A program made the position numbers and the translations under genes. A stretch of 64,000 nt of DNA from Plazaster borealis (Eukaryota; Echinodermata; Asteroidea; Forcipulatida; Labidiasteridae), in NCBI GenBank assembly GCA_021014325.1, contig CM037475.1, forward strand, positions 2,635,001-2,699,000. The letters are read 5' to 3'. Within the stretch, counting starts at the first letter, position 1. Each line of letters starts with the position of its first letter. Below, one piece after another: positions 8,501-17,319 of the stretch. A model generated the notes under the pieces. The model searched no databases. It saw only the letters and a list, made by a program, of their open reading frames with translations, and was not told where the DNA came from.

Positions 8501-11500
8501 CTTGAGTCTTGCAGAGACCTTTGGTTGGAATCGAACCTTAAGCCCTCTGTAGCTTAGAGCAGGGCCCAATTTCATAGAGCTGCTTAAAGGTATCGTACTC
8601 GTTTGGTAATGACTCAAAACAAATATTAGCATAAAAACTTACTGGTAACAAGCAACGGAGAGCTGTTGACAGTATAAAACATTGTAGGAAACGACTCCCT
8701 CTGAAGTAACGTAGTTTTTGAGAAAGAGGTAATTTCTCACTAAAATAATAAAAACGTCTTGCAAGAAGTTTTTATTCCTATCTGAAAGCACACAATTGTA
8801 CAACAAAGGTGTTTTTTCTTTCATAATTTTCTTGCAACTTCGATGACCAATTGAGCCCAAATTTTCACAGGCTTGTTATTTTATGCATATGTTGGGATAC
8901 ACCAAGTGAGAACGCTGGTCTTTGACAATTTAAACGTGTTCAGTGCCTTTAAGCAGAAAAAGTAGCTAAACACAACAAAATTATGCTTACCAGATTAAGG
9001 TAACCAGCCAAACTACCATGTCACATGTACAATTTGTGACTGGTATCCTGCTCGTTTCTACTCGCCAGACAATTGTTAAGCAATATTTTCTGCTTAAGCA
9101 GCTCTATGAAATTGGGCCCAGATCACCAGATCATAATTTTGCCCAATAAAGGGAAAAACTGAAGAGAATTTTCATTCAAGAATTACATTTTCAGAGCTCA
9201 ATTTTGGGGTGAAAATCCATAAGACCACAGGGCTTGTAGCTCAAAAAGTTTACTGGACCAGAATTGTTTTGTACAAGACCAGAATTGAAGTGAGAAAAAA
9301 TACCTACACATTTTAACATAAAATTGTAAATTTATGATGCAATTCACTTGTTAGACCGCAATTTTGTTGGATGTTTTTAAATAAACCATAAACCACATTT
9401 GAACTGTTTAATTTGGCCAAACACTGAAAGAAGATTTACCGCATTTTGTATTATGGGTAAGTATTATTCAACACTCAACAGAATTGAAACAGATTTATCA
9501 GAATGAAAGTCAGCAGAATGAAAGTCAGCATTTGAACAAAAATACAAGACTGCTGGACTTGTCCAGTCGCGACTTTACGGCCTGATGTTAAAATCACTGG
9601 CCTCGGTCCTGCGGTCCAGTGAAAATGACAAGCCCCGATTAAAAAATAAAAATGAATTAATGGCTTTGGCAGTGGCTATGGCTGAATTGCTAAACTATTC
9701 TTCAATGTAGTCGCTGAAGCCAGCAGCCATAGCCACAGCCAAAGTCCCTTGATTCGGACACAGATATCTTACCTGCAAGGACATTTTGAATTTCAACTGT
9801 CAGATCGTCAAGCCTTTTTCTCAAGGTCTGGGCGAGTAGTTTAACTGTATATCGACTCTCCCACGATGGTTCTCCAAACACATCAAGAAAAGAACATTCA
9901 TACAATTTAATTCATTTCTATAAGATAATGATCTCAGCAGGCATGATATTTGGCCCTTTGAAAAAAGTAGGAAATTTTTATTGAGTACAAGGGCTGACCA
10001 ACATGTACATATGCTACAGGCTTTTTTCAGGCCATTTAATAATATTTTTCTGAGGGCCAAATAATCGGAAATCAGACTTAAGTAGGAAGAATATTTTAAT
10101 GCATGTTCTAAGGCCAATTTCATTCAGCTGCTAAGTACTAAAGAAAGTTGCTTAGCTAAAATAGGTTACCAGCTAATATATAATTAAAATCATTTGAGAC
10201 TGGTACCCTACAAAATGTTGCTTAGCAGATAATTAAGTTTGCAAAGAAAATTTTCAAAACAAATGTTCTACTATGAGCAGTTTTCACCAGTCGAAAAGAG
10301 AAGAATTTGTAAATTAATCAATATCATCAGTATCAAGAAGTTTACCAGATTGTCGCTGATTCTTTAAAAGGGCCGTCTTTACAACTTGTAAGAGATGTCG
10401 ACATTCTGCGGCCAAGTCTTCTATTCTCTCTTGGACCTCTCTGAAAGACAGCGATGTGGGTGATGGCTGAAACTTAAGAATCAAAAGAAAAGAAAACAAT
10501 TTAGATTTATTGCCAGGTTTTTTTGTGTATCATATTAGCAAATAGTTTGATACTTAGTTTGGAATAACATTTGAAAAAAAAAAAAAAAAAGGAGACACAG
10601 GAAAGGTACAAGAATCTTACTAGATTGAGGAATGGAGGGAAACATAAACCAGACAAAGAATTTCAGCGCAATTTAGCGGTCGAGGGAAAAATCTATGTTT
10701 TAATTGTTTTTTTGTAATGCAAGTTTGCCCCAAACAAGGCTAAAAGCCACTCTTGGCAAGATGAAAATAACTCAGCGGAGCTGAAGGTAGGAATTTATGT
10801 TCCTCTTAAAACAGTCTACATTGTAGGATGGAGGAAAACATGCACCAGGCAAGGAGTTCAAAAGAGATGCAGTACGTGGAACAAAGCTGTTGGAATGGCT
10901 CTTTGTTCTACATCTCAGCAAAGCAAGAGTGTATGGGTGAGAAGAAGCAGAAAGCCTGGTTTCACGCTCAAACATCCTGATAGGAGGAACCAGGTCGGAC
11001 ACACTGGCGAAACATTTACCATGTTGGGATAGCCTTTAGTACTTAAAGGTATCATACACGTTTGGTAATGACTCAAAATAAATATTAGCATAAAAACTTA
11101 CTTGGTAACAAGCAACGGAGAGCTGTTGATAGTATAAAACATTGTAGGAAACGACTCCCTCTGAAGTTACTTAGTTTTTGAGAAAGAGGTAATTTCTCAC
11201 TAAAATAATAAAACTTCTTGCAAGAAGTTTTTATTCCTGTATCTGAAAGCACACAAATTTGTACAACAGGGGTGTTTTTTCTTTCATCATTTTCTTGCAA
11301 CTTCGATGACCAATTGAGCTCAAATTTTCACAGGCTTGTTATTTTATGCATATGTTGGGATACACCAAGTGAGAACACTGGTCTTTGACAATTACCAAAC
11401 GTGTACGATGCCTTTAATCAAGGTACATACTTGAATTCAAGGACTGCAGCCGCCCTTTGCCCTTCCCTATTACCACCTGAAGCTCATTTTGAGTATTTTT

Positions 11501-11914
11501 ATGGCCAATCAACAAATAACTATCATCTAAATGAAGTCGTAACTGATTTTCCGGGCTTCTAATGTACCTTTGATTCCAACCGATGCAAGAAATACTGTGA
11601 GGGTGATGGTTCTTTGACTGAATCAACTTCTGATGAGAGCTTAGATCGTAGTTTGGCGATGACTGAATAGGACTTTTTGATCTTACCAGAAACCTTCAGA
11701 TCGGATCTACAAGATGCGAAATGTGATGGCAGAGAAACAAAAATTAAGAGACAGTTGAGCAGTGAGGGAATACAAAAATGGCAATGAATTAAATTCACAA
11801 CTTTCTATATTATTTCATTTCATTTCCATTCATGATAAAACATTCCAACCCCTTAAGGTGATCCCTTTCAAACAATTCTTTCAAACATTTCGGTAATTAT
11901 TATTTCATTATTTA

Positions 11915-11953
<39 letters not shown>

Positions 11954-14900
11954 GAGTTCTTATATAGCGCTTTATCACACCCGATGGGCACATCAAAGCG
12001 CTCAGTATTTTTTTCCTGCAAGGTATGCAGAGCTTTGTTTTTGAAGTGTGAGACCTATTCCTTTACATAGCACCGTGTAATGGTTTACAAGGTGCTGTGG
12101 CACAATATGCTGCCAATCAAACCAGGAACACCGCGGCGAACCCCTTCTCTTTACAATAAGTGCACTGGGTTCTTTATGTGCATTACACAACACACGGGAC
12201 CTGAAGGACGCAGCAATAATGGTTAAGTGTCTTGCTTAAGGACACAAGTGTCACGACCGGGACTCGAACCCACACTCTGCTGATCAGAAACACCAGAGCT
12301 TTCATTTCCAACTCTGTCTGACCATTGATTATCATCCACTGTGTTTTTTTTTTAATAAACTATGCCAGCCTACAATATGATATCATGTGGTTAATGCATT
12401 TACACAGTACACAGTCAACCCTCCTACTGTCTGACCATTCAATATCATCCACAGTGGTTCTGAATGATGGATAAACTATGCCAGCCTGCAATATGATATC
12501 ATGTGGTTAATGCATCTACACAGTACACAGTCAACCCTCCTACTGTCTGACCATTCGTTTTCATCCACAGTGGTTTTGAATGATGGATAAACTATACCAG
12601 CCTGCTATATGATATCATGTGTCAAATGAATAGGTCTACACAGTTCACACATTTACACAGGGCTTCAATATGCATTTGAATGGTCGGTCAACAACTCGCT
12701 GGAAAATGTTACAAAGAGTAGGAGGGTTAATTGGATGATAGTAAGGTGCTTGCTTAGTGAACAAAATCCCTGCTCCTTAAATGTCAAAATTGTCTTTTCA
12801 CGGTCCTCTACTTGAATATGGCTATCCTATCCAACAGACACATTAATAATAATAAAATAATAATAATAGTGGCTTCTTATATAGCGCTCAAATCCATCAC
12901 TCAGTGACGCTCATGGCGCTCCAACGATCAGTATTTTTCCTGCAAGGTATGTGGAGTTACGTTTTTGAAGTATGATACCTTTTTCCTTTACATAACACCA
13001 TGTTCTTGCCCATGGACATCTGCTTACCCATCCTTTTTCAGCATGAATGGCCTTAACTGCACCTCCATTGCACTTTTTTCCTTCTTGGTAACTTTTATAA
13101 TTAATTGCTTTGACGAGTCCTCATCAGTCAGTTTCAATTTTTCCGTTTTACGAACAAGATTCTCACTTCCATTGGTCGACTGAGTATGCACCTCTCTCTC
13201 TTGACTGCCCTTGTTTGAAAAATTCACAGAATGATGTTTAACTTCTCTCTTTTCTCTCAGTCTTGTCTGGTTTTCTTGGACAGCTGTGTGAACGGCAGTT
13301 CTGTCATGCTTCGTAGCAGATCGTGGGTATCCAGTCCCTGGTTTCTCAGATATTGTAGCGTCACCATTCAGGAGTTGTTTCTCCTTGCCGAAATTTAGTT
13401 GATTCTTAATCCGGTTATTCGAAAAACCTACATTTGCACTCCTCTTTCCAACAGCGTCTTTTTTGATAACGGGTTTCAATTTCGGGTTTGCATTCTTGAC
13501 AGTTGCTGAAGTTGCTTTGAGTTTATTTTTGCGTTTACCAATATCAGCTGAGGAGGTTGTATAGCTGGACTTTGAAGATGGACGCGGAACGTTGGCGCTG
13601 TAAGCAGCTCTGGCCTGTGCTGTGCCAAGTCTCGGCTTTGGAACCGAAGAGTTTGGATTCTTTTTACCACTTGCTTTTTTCTCTGAAAATTTAAGTTCAT
13701 CGTCTCTGAATAATTTTTGAAGATCCGACTGGGAGATGATGGCAAACTCTTGTCCGTTGATTGTTTGACTTTTAAGCTTCATTGGAGGATTCTCTTCTTC
13801 AGGTTCTGGTGTTGTTTTGTGCTCTTGATGAAGCTCCACCACAGGATTCAGCTAAAAGAGTAAACAAATGAAGTCATATTTTCAATTTGATTTTTTCCTT
13901 CACCACGTGTACACTTTCATACTGCAGGGCTTGAACCATGACCTGCAATCCATAATCATCCTCTAGGATAAGTTCAGGTTGGATTCAACTAACTTATAAC
14001 ATCATGGCAAATGAATTGCATTCTCTTTGATACAAGTTCTTCATACATGATCAGGCACATTAACCCTAACCACCCCAGGCCTGCCAAAATCAAACAGATG
14101 ATTTGTTGAAATTTGGATGGTCTAGTACTGTGAAAAGTACCCACTAAATCACAGTCCAGAAGCACAGGACCTGTTGGAGTATGGTGGGTAGTGTACTGTT
14201 CCAGTACATAAACTGTTGGAGTATGATGGGTTGTGTACTGTTCCATTAATGTTAAATCTCATAAGCAATCTTGTTTCTACATGGAGGCAACCGTTGCCTC
14301 TGGGCATTGCTTTGGTGCCCCTTGAAACGTTCCAGTAGAAATTTCCAATTTCCTCATAGAGGTGCCCTTTACAAATGAGAAAACACCTTGGTGCCCTTGA
14401 CTATTCAAGAACGAAGCAATTTCTTAGAGCTGCTTAAGCACAAAAAGTAAATAAGCACAAAACAATTTTGCTTACCAGACCAAGGCTACTGGTCAGCAAA
14501 AATACCATGTCACATGTACAATTTGCAATTTGTGACTGGTATCCTGCTCGTTTGTGCTAAGCAGCAAATTGCTTAAGCAGCTCTATGAAATTGGGCCCAG
14601 ACAGGCCGGTTGTTTAAGTTTATGCTAACTCCAAAATTGTGTCACTAACCAAACCTGACAGGGCAAAAATAGTCTGAACCCATTTTGACATAATCAGAAA
14701 CAGTATTCATTTCCGCTATGTGCAGACCGGGAACATGACAACGAAAGTGGCAGAATGATAAGAGTTTTCACCTTCCTCTGGAGCTCCCGCGCTTTCTGGG
14801 CCTTGACCAAGGCCAGCTCCACCTTAGCAAGAGTCTCTGCATCCTCTAGTGATACGGCATCACCATGGTTACCGACACTGTCTTCTGCGTGAGAGGAAGG

Positions 14901-15030
14901 TCTCGGTGATGGTTTCTCCTTAGGAGGCCAGGGTTGATGTAGAAGAGGGCGGAGATCCTGGCAGACTCTCTCACATAGGCTTTGGCTGGTTTCAATGCAC
15001 TGGTTGACATCGGCAATTAGTTGTTCAACC
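5404..15030 (-). CDS. TEDC2-like protein (tubulin epsilon/delta complex protein 2), 5' end missing
   Basis: Join of 14772-15030, 13028-13851, 11568-11706, 10346-10472, 9773-9871, 6359-6492 and 5404-5571. All seven exons have consensus junctions and compatible phases, giving 582 residues after the missing start exon. TEDC2 works with TEDC1 and delta/epsilon tubulin to stabilise triplet microtubules in centrioles (family knowledge). The match is strongest at the C-terminus: STLKELQML, then LALQIQIEK joined to VIGAEILPIIEALNPSDRNF, VPFYRSVYGLLC and YPSVITD. Human TEDC2, from memory, has the same order (STQELQTL, QQIHLEK, LLPLVSAAQ, LCRAVHSLLC, VLTILRD). The N-terminal RVEQLIADVNQCIETSQ helix also fits. 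The protein is longer than the human one (about 433 residues) because of a basic, low-complexity region encoded by the 824-base exon. RPSA lies head-to-head upstream. Confidence 0.78.
6359..6492 (-). CDS. TEDC2 exon encoding the KELQML...QIQIEK helix
   Basis: Acceptor CATTAG| and donor AAG|GTATTA bound 134 bases. The segment reads NIEYSTLKELQMLSTLQHDV and RLALQIQIEK, a predicted amphipathic helix. Phase 1 in and phase 0 out match both neighbours. Confidence 0.78.
6536..6880. mobile_element. Foldback element, family H
   Basis: GGCCAAATAAAACAAAAACT on the left is inverted on the right as GTTTTTATTTGGCC. The match extends inward through GTTTAGCATCCTCGC and GCAGGACGCTAAAC. The centre is purine/pyrimidine rich. 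A truncated right end recurs at 29360-29425. It lies in a TEDC2 intron. Confidence 0.65.
7304..7670. mobile_element. MITE-A copy
   Basis: AGGCATCGTACACGTTTGGT at the left is mirrored by CAAACGTGTACGATGCCT at the right. TTAA precedes it and TTTA follows. The perfect 30-bp core palindrome (7481-7510) is centred on CTTCTTGCAAGAAG. Confidence 0.85.
7838..8002. mobile_element. Foldback element, family L
   Basis: TTGTCATCTGCTATCAGGCC is inverted as GGCCATATAGCAGATGACAA, and the arms continue through AAAATTGTTTGT. AT-rich arms give chance open frames on both strands that should not be read as genes. It lies within a TEDC2 intron. Confidence 0.7.
8010..8160. repeat. Dispersed repeat pair, copy 1
   Basis: AGATCATAACTTTGCCCGAT and the following ~140 bp (through CAAGACCAGAATTGAA) recur at 9120-9290 with modest divergence. 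The two copies flank the family E element with its nested MITE-A. No coding potential. Confidence 0.6.
8562..9121. repeat. Family E element split by MITE-A
   Basis: The left part is GGGCCCAATTTCATAGAGCT at 8562-8583. The right part resumes at 8953 as GCAGAAAAAGTAGC and ends AGCTCTATGAAATTGGGCCC at 9121. Removing 8588-8948 and one TTAA restores GCTGCTTAAGCAG, as in other family E copies. Confidence 0.75.
8588..8948. mobile_element. MITE-A copy nested in family E
   Basis: AGGTATCGTACTCGTTTGGT at the left, AAACGTGTTCAGTGCCT at the right, TTAA at 8584-8587 and 8949-8952. The host repeat is readable on both sides, so the boundaries are exact. Confidence 0.85.
9120..9290. repeat. Dispersed repeat pair, copy 2
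   Basis: Second copy of the block at 8010-8160, starting AGATCACCAGATCATAATTT and sharing CTCAAAAAGTTTACTGGACC. Non-coding, in a TEDC2 intron. Confidence 0.6.
9663..9745. repeat. Imperfect inverted repeat of GGCTATGGC words
   Basis: GGCAGTGGCTATGGCTG at the left pairs with CAGCCATAGCCACAGCC at the right. The same AGCCATAGCCAC words form the array at 42420-42850. Confidence 0.5.
9773..9871 (-). CDS. TEDC2 exon encoding EPSWESRYTV
   Basis: The acceptor TTTGGAG| supplies phase 2 and the donor CAG|GTAAGA closes at phase 1. It encodes EPSWESRYTVKLLAQTLRKR and LDDLTVEIQNVLA, which lines up with the Trp-containing helix before the C-terminal block in remembered human TEDC2. Confidence 0.75.
9938..10108. 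mobile_element. Family I element, uninterrupted
   Basis: Begins AGGCATGATATTTGGCCCTT and ends CAGACTTAAGTAGGAAGAAT, similar to 4755-5331 without the MITE-A insertion and to 17134-17318. Confidence 0.65.
10115..10240. repeat. Family E fragment
   Basis: GCCAATTTCATTCAGCTGCT followed by TTGCTTAGC and GGTTACCAGC words typical of family E. The right terminus is not recognisable. Confidence 0.45.
10346..10472 (-). CDS. TEDC2 exon encoding the VQERIEDLAAECRHLL helix
   Basis: TTAAG|TTT acceptor in phase 0 and CTG|GTAAAC donor in phase 1. Encodes FQPSPTSLSFREVQERIEDL, then AAECRHLLQVVKTALLKNQR. A coiled-coil-like helix follows a Pro/Ser linker. A second AG acceptor (CTTTCAG|AGAG) 33 bases further in is also possible. 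Confidence 0.72.
10770..11010 (-). mobile_element. Non-LTR retrotransposon (LINE) ORF2 C-terminal fragment
   Basis: The minus strand reads RTKSHSNSFVPRTASLLNSL followed by YNVDCFKRNINSYL and a stop at 10772. This is the pattern at the end of many LINE reverse transcriptases (R-T/S-F-P-R-x-A-x-L-N-S-L-P, then FKRxINxYL). Only the last ~75 codons remain, so it is 5'-truncated and inactive. Confidence 0.65.
11047..11413. mobile_element. MITE-A copy
   Basis: AGGTATCATACACGTTTGGT and inverted CAAACGTGTACGATGCCT with TTAA on both sides (11043-11046, 11414-11417). The core palindrome is shortened to AAACTTCTTGCAAGAAGTTT. Confidence 0.85.
11568..11706 (-). CDS. TEDC2 exon encoding SDLKVSGKIKKSYSVIAKLR
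   Basis: CTTGTAG| acceptor and AAG|GTACAT donor. One base completes the glycine codon left by the 824-base exon. The product ends VKEPSPSQYFLHRLESK. A GTAAGA within the exon (about 11690) could act as an early donor, but reading through keeps the frame and the family-like sequence. Confidence 0.7.
11916..12300 (-). mobile_element. tRNA-related SINE, family S2
   Basis: Read on the minus strand: GTGTGGGTTCGAGTCCCGGT (B-box-like) followed by GACACTTGTGTCCTTAAGC, AGACACTTAACC and ending near a TAATAA microsatellite with AGCGCTTTGATGTGCC. Other copies are at 23046-23385, 24132-24410 and 48098-48535. Confidence 0.65.
12300..12740. mobile_element. TIR element with TTAACCCTCCTAC ends (family F) and internal ~120-bp duplications
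   Basis: CAACCCTCCTACTGTCTGAC and the inverted AAGAGTAGGAGGGTTAA delimit an element whose left part is repeated about three times (TATGCCAGCCTRCAATATGA each time). Related ends occur at 51488-51680 and 63545-63732. Confidence 0.55.
12846..13010. repeat. Truncated S2 SINE tail with TAATAA microsatellite
   Basis: CTTATATAGCGCTCAAATCC and TTTTTCCTGCAAGGTATG match the 3' part of S2. It ends within 20 bp of the TEDC2 splice donor at 13027. Confidence 0.5.
13028..13851 (-). CDS. TEDC2 large basic low-complexity exon
   Basis: TTTTAG|CTG acceptor in phase 0, GG|GTAAGC donor in phase 2, 824 bases. It encodes LNPVVELHQEHKTTPEPEEE, then INGQEFAIISQSDLQKLF, a long Lys/Ser/Asn-rich disordered stretch, and ends with KKEKSAMEVQLRPFMLKKDG. 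Disorder and high lysine content are visible. This exon accounts for the extra length relative to vertebrate TEDC2 and shows little similarity I can recall. Confidence 0.72.
14285..14410. repeat. Dispersed repeat, family J
   Basis: GCCTCTGGGCATTGCTTTGG through GCCCCTTGAAACGTTCCAGT. A relative sits at 25590-25750, downstream of RPSA. No terminal repeats recognised. Confidence 0.5.
14413..14598. repeat. Family E element
   Basis: AATTTCTTAGAGCTGCTTAA at the left and AGCTCTATGAAATTGGGCCC at the right, with GGTATCCTGCTCGTTT inside. The TTAA of AGCTGCTTAAGCAC is intact, an empty-site reference for the insertion at 8588-8948. Confidence 0.65.
14772..15030 (-). CDS. TEDC2 first recognised coding exon
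   Basis: Acceptor ACAAG|GG after a pyrimidine-rich tract and donor AAG|GTGAAA. Encodes RVEQLIADVNQCIETSQSLC, ERVCQDLRPLLHQPWPP, a Pro/Ser linker, and EDAETLAKVELALVKAQKAR. It needs two bases from an upstream exon to complete its first arginine codon. In remembered human TEDC2 only about nine residues precede this point, so the missing start exon is probably tiny. Confidence 0.75.
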
Positions 15031-15074
15031 CTTGTTTGGGAAAAGAAATATGATAATTTTAACAAGTGATTTAA

Positions 15075-15440
15075 AGGCACTGAACACGTTTGGAAATTGT
15101 CAAAGACCATTGTTCTCACTTGGTGTATCCCAACATATGCATGAAATAACAAGCCTGTGAAAATTTGGGCTCAATTGGTCATCGAAGTTGCAAGAAAACG
15201 ATGAAAGAAAAAACACCCTTGTTGTACAAATTTGTGTGCTTTCAGATAGGAATAAAAACTTCTTGCAAGAAGTTTTTATTATTTTAGTGAGAAATTACCT
15301 CTTTCTCAAAAACTACGTTACTTCAGAGGGAGTCGTTTCTCACAATGTTTTATACTATCAACAGCTCTCCGTTGCTTGTTACCAAGTAAGTTTTTATGCT
15401 AATATATATTTTGAGTAATTACCAAATATGTACTGTGCCT
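15075..15440. mobile_element. MITE-A copy with perfect core palindrome
   Basis: AGGCACTGAACACGTTTGGA and CCAAATATGTACTGTGCCT, with TTAA on both sides. 15251-15280 is a perfect 30-bp palindrome centred on TTGCAA and includes AATAAA on both strands. The element ends 45 bp upstream of the TEDC2 exon acceptor. Confidence 0.88.
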
Positions 15441-15719
15441 TTAACACTAGTTCTCACAATTTTAATTTCTTAATTTTATAATAATAACAAAAAGCATTTA
15501 CACAGCGCCAAAATTCACCTAAAAAGACGCTCAAGGCACTTAACATATATAAAGATATAAAACAAGCCAATAAATATTTATACCGAAACTACTAAACATC
15601 ATTATTACATTATAAAAAAAAACCAAAGAGACCCTCAAAAGTGATTAACACTGTAACCAAAAGGTTTGAAGATGTGTAGAAAAGACGATGAAGAAATGTA
15701 AGTTTTAGATGCGGGATAG

Positions 15720-15850
15720 GGAAAACCTACTCACTAGAGCTTTGAGGTTCGTTCCGCTATCGTAGCATAGTTTGAGGAGTAGGGGAAACCCACGCAATCA
15801 GGTAGGGACTGAAAACCCAATTCTGTCCAGTTTCAAACCCACGTACTGAG
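15720..15850 (-). repeat. SINE family S3 fragment
   Basis: GCAATCAGGTAGGGACTGAA followed by AACCCAATTCTGTCC. The same words appear at 20040-20165, 27200-27310 and, with a tRNA-like head, at 57255-57440. Confidence 0.5.
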
Positions 15851-16127
15851 TTGAACTGGAAGTGAAAGGCAGGGGGAAAAAACACTAATCAAACTATAGC
15901 CCCACCACTCAGTGAGTTGTTTGTTTGTTTGTTAAGATGATCTCCCATAAAGGGAACTCGGCAAACTCCCACAAGGGGATGTAAACACCAAGCTGGAAAC
16001 AGCCAATCTCTCTCATACAAACATTGGTTTAAAGTCTATGATATAATTATAAATCGCACAAATCAACAAATTGTGATTCAGTAACTAGACGACAATACTT
16101 ATTCTAGTCATTGTGAAGTCAGCAGTT

Positions 16128-16200
16128 AGCCTGACCGGATTTGAACCCGCAACCTTGTGACTGCAAGTCCTGCAGTCTAACCACTTGACCACGGTTATAG
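16128..16200 (-). repeat. tRNA-like sequence (pseudo-tRNA or SINE head)
   Basis: The minus strand reads GTGGTCAAGTGGTTAGACTG (A-box-like) and GCGGGTTCAAATCCGGTCAG (B-box-like with a T-arm). The anticodon arm folds as ACTGC-AGGACTT-GCAGT, but position 33 is G and not the universal U and the acceptor stem does not close, so it is unlikely to be functional. Confidence 0.5.
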
Positions 16201-16284
16201 TGTGGCTATTAAAATTAAGCCAACCTGAAATATTGCAATAGACCTTGTCGCTTACTGGGTCTACGTCACCACAACTACTGCACA

Positions 16285-17092
16285 CAATGGTCAGAAGGCA
16301 CTATGGAAAGGAAAAAGGGACAAACAGTGCTCCCTTTTCCTTCTCACTGTCACTGGGACCATGGAGGAAGGAAGAGAAGGAGTTCAAACGGCCCGCCATG
16401 GTATTCACAAACCAATTGTTACGAAGCCGTCTTTGATCACAGAATTTCTTGCCGCGCTACTCTCACACAGCGAGAATCGAGCTACTGATATTACACTGGA
16501 TTTACCAAATAAGAACACACTAACGGACATGAATATGCATGCGCAGTAGCTGTGTACAGGGTGTTTACGTGCGCCATGTTTTCTATGTAATTCTACAAAA
16601 CGAGCTGAATCTTTTGATGGTTTAATCGTCGCAATCCAATTTTTCTGTGGTAAAAAACGGGGATATTTGTCTCTATTGATGAAGGAAATATTATGAGAAA
16701 TATGGGTTTACATTTGTGTGATTTTATGGGATTTCCAACCTTTTCCGAAAGCTCAATTAGGGGATCGTGTACGTGATTGTTTCCTTTGTCCGCTCGTATA
16801 TATTCAGTTTGGTGGAGCGATGTGGAGCGTTTTGATTATAAGGCAATTTGAAATTGATATTTGACAAAACTATGTCAGAAATGCTTCATAGCGCACGCGC
16901 CGTTGTTCCCCCATCTTCCCACAATTCGCGCTTTGTTTACCCACAGCTGTTTTACGACCGCGGCAAGAAAGTCTGTGTCTTTGATATGAAGCTCGTTCGA
17001 ACTCCTTCTCTTCCTTCCTCCATGCTGGGACCATAGTCCATAAGAGCAAGGAAGGCTGGGAGTGGGACTGAGCCTTACGACCATTGTCAAAC
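16285..17092. mobile_element. Long-TIR element between TEDC2 and RPSA
   Basis: ACAATGGTCAGAAGGC at 16285 is inverted at the right end as CCTTACGACCATTGTC. Arms of about 110 bp share GGAGGAAGGAAGAGAAGGAG and its reverse complement. The interior is relatively CpG-rich (GCGCACGCGCC, GCATGCGCAG), unlike flanking DNA. It occupies much of the head-to-head TEDC2/RPSA interval. Confidence 0.6.
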
Positions 17093-17133
17093 TCAAAATC
17101 AAAACAAACGTTTGCTCAAATTCCAAAACAAAA

Positions 17134-17318
17134 GTCAGGCATGATGATACTTGGCCCTTGGAAAAAAAGTAGGACAATTTTTGGGGCTGACCTACATATA
17201 CATATGACATAGGCTTTAATAGACCTTGGACCTTTCAGGCTATTTAATAACAATTTTGCTGATTTTTCTGAGGGCCCAAAAATCGGAAATCAGACTTAAA
17301 GTAGGAAGAATATTATGC
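17134..17318. mobile_element. Family I element, uninterrupted
   Basis: Starts AGGCATGATGATACTTGGCC and ends AGTAGGAAGAATATTATGCC; AGGCATRATA is the short inverted terminus. The site CAGACTTAAAGTAGG is the empty counterpart of the insertion at 4921. Confidence 0.7.
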
Positions 17319-17319
17319 C

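Noticed and set aside
13476..13745. 89-codon minus-strand frame MPSSPSRIFKNY...
   Set aside because: It overlaps the large TEDC2 exon in another frame and is a shadow of it.
16500..16580. ATGGCGCACGTAAACACCCT on the minus strand as the TEDC2 start exon
   Set aside because: The Kozak-like context and a GTAAAT donor exist, but the exon would end in phase 0 while the next exon needs two leading bases, and the sequence has no family resemblance.
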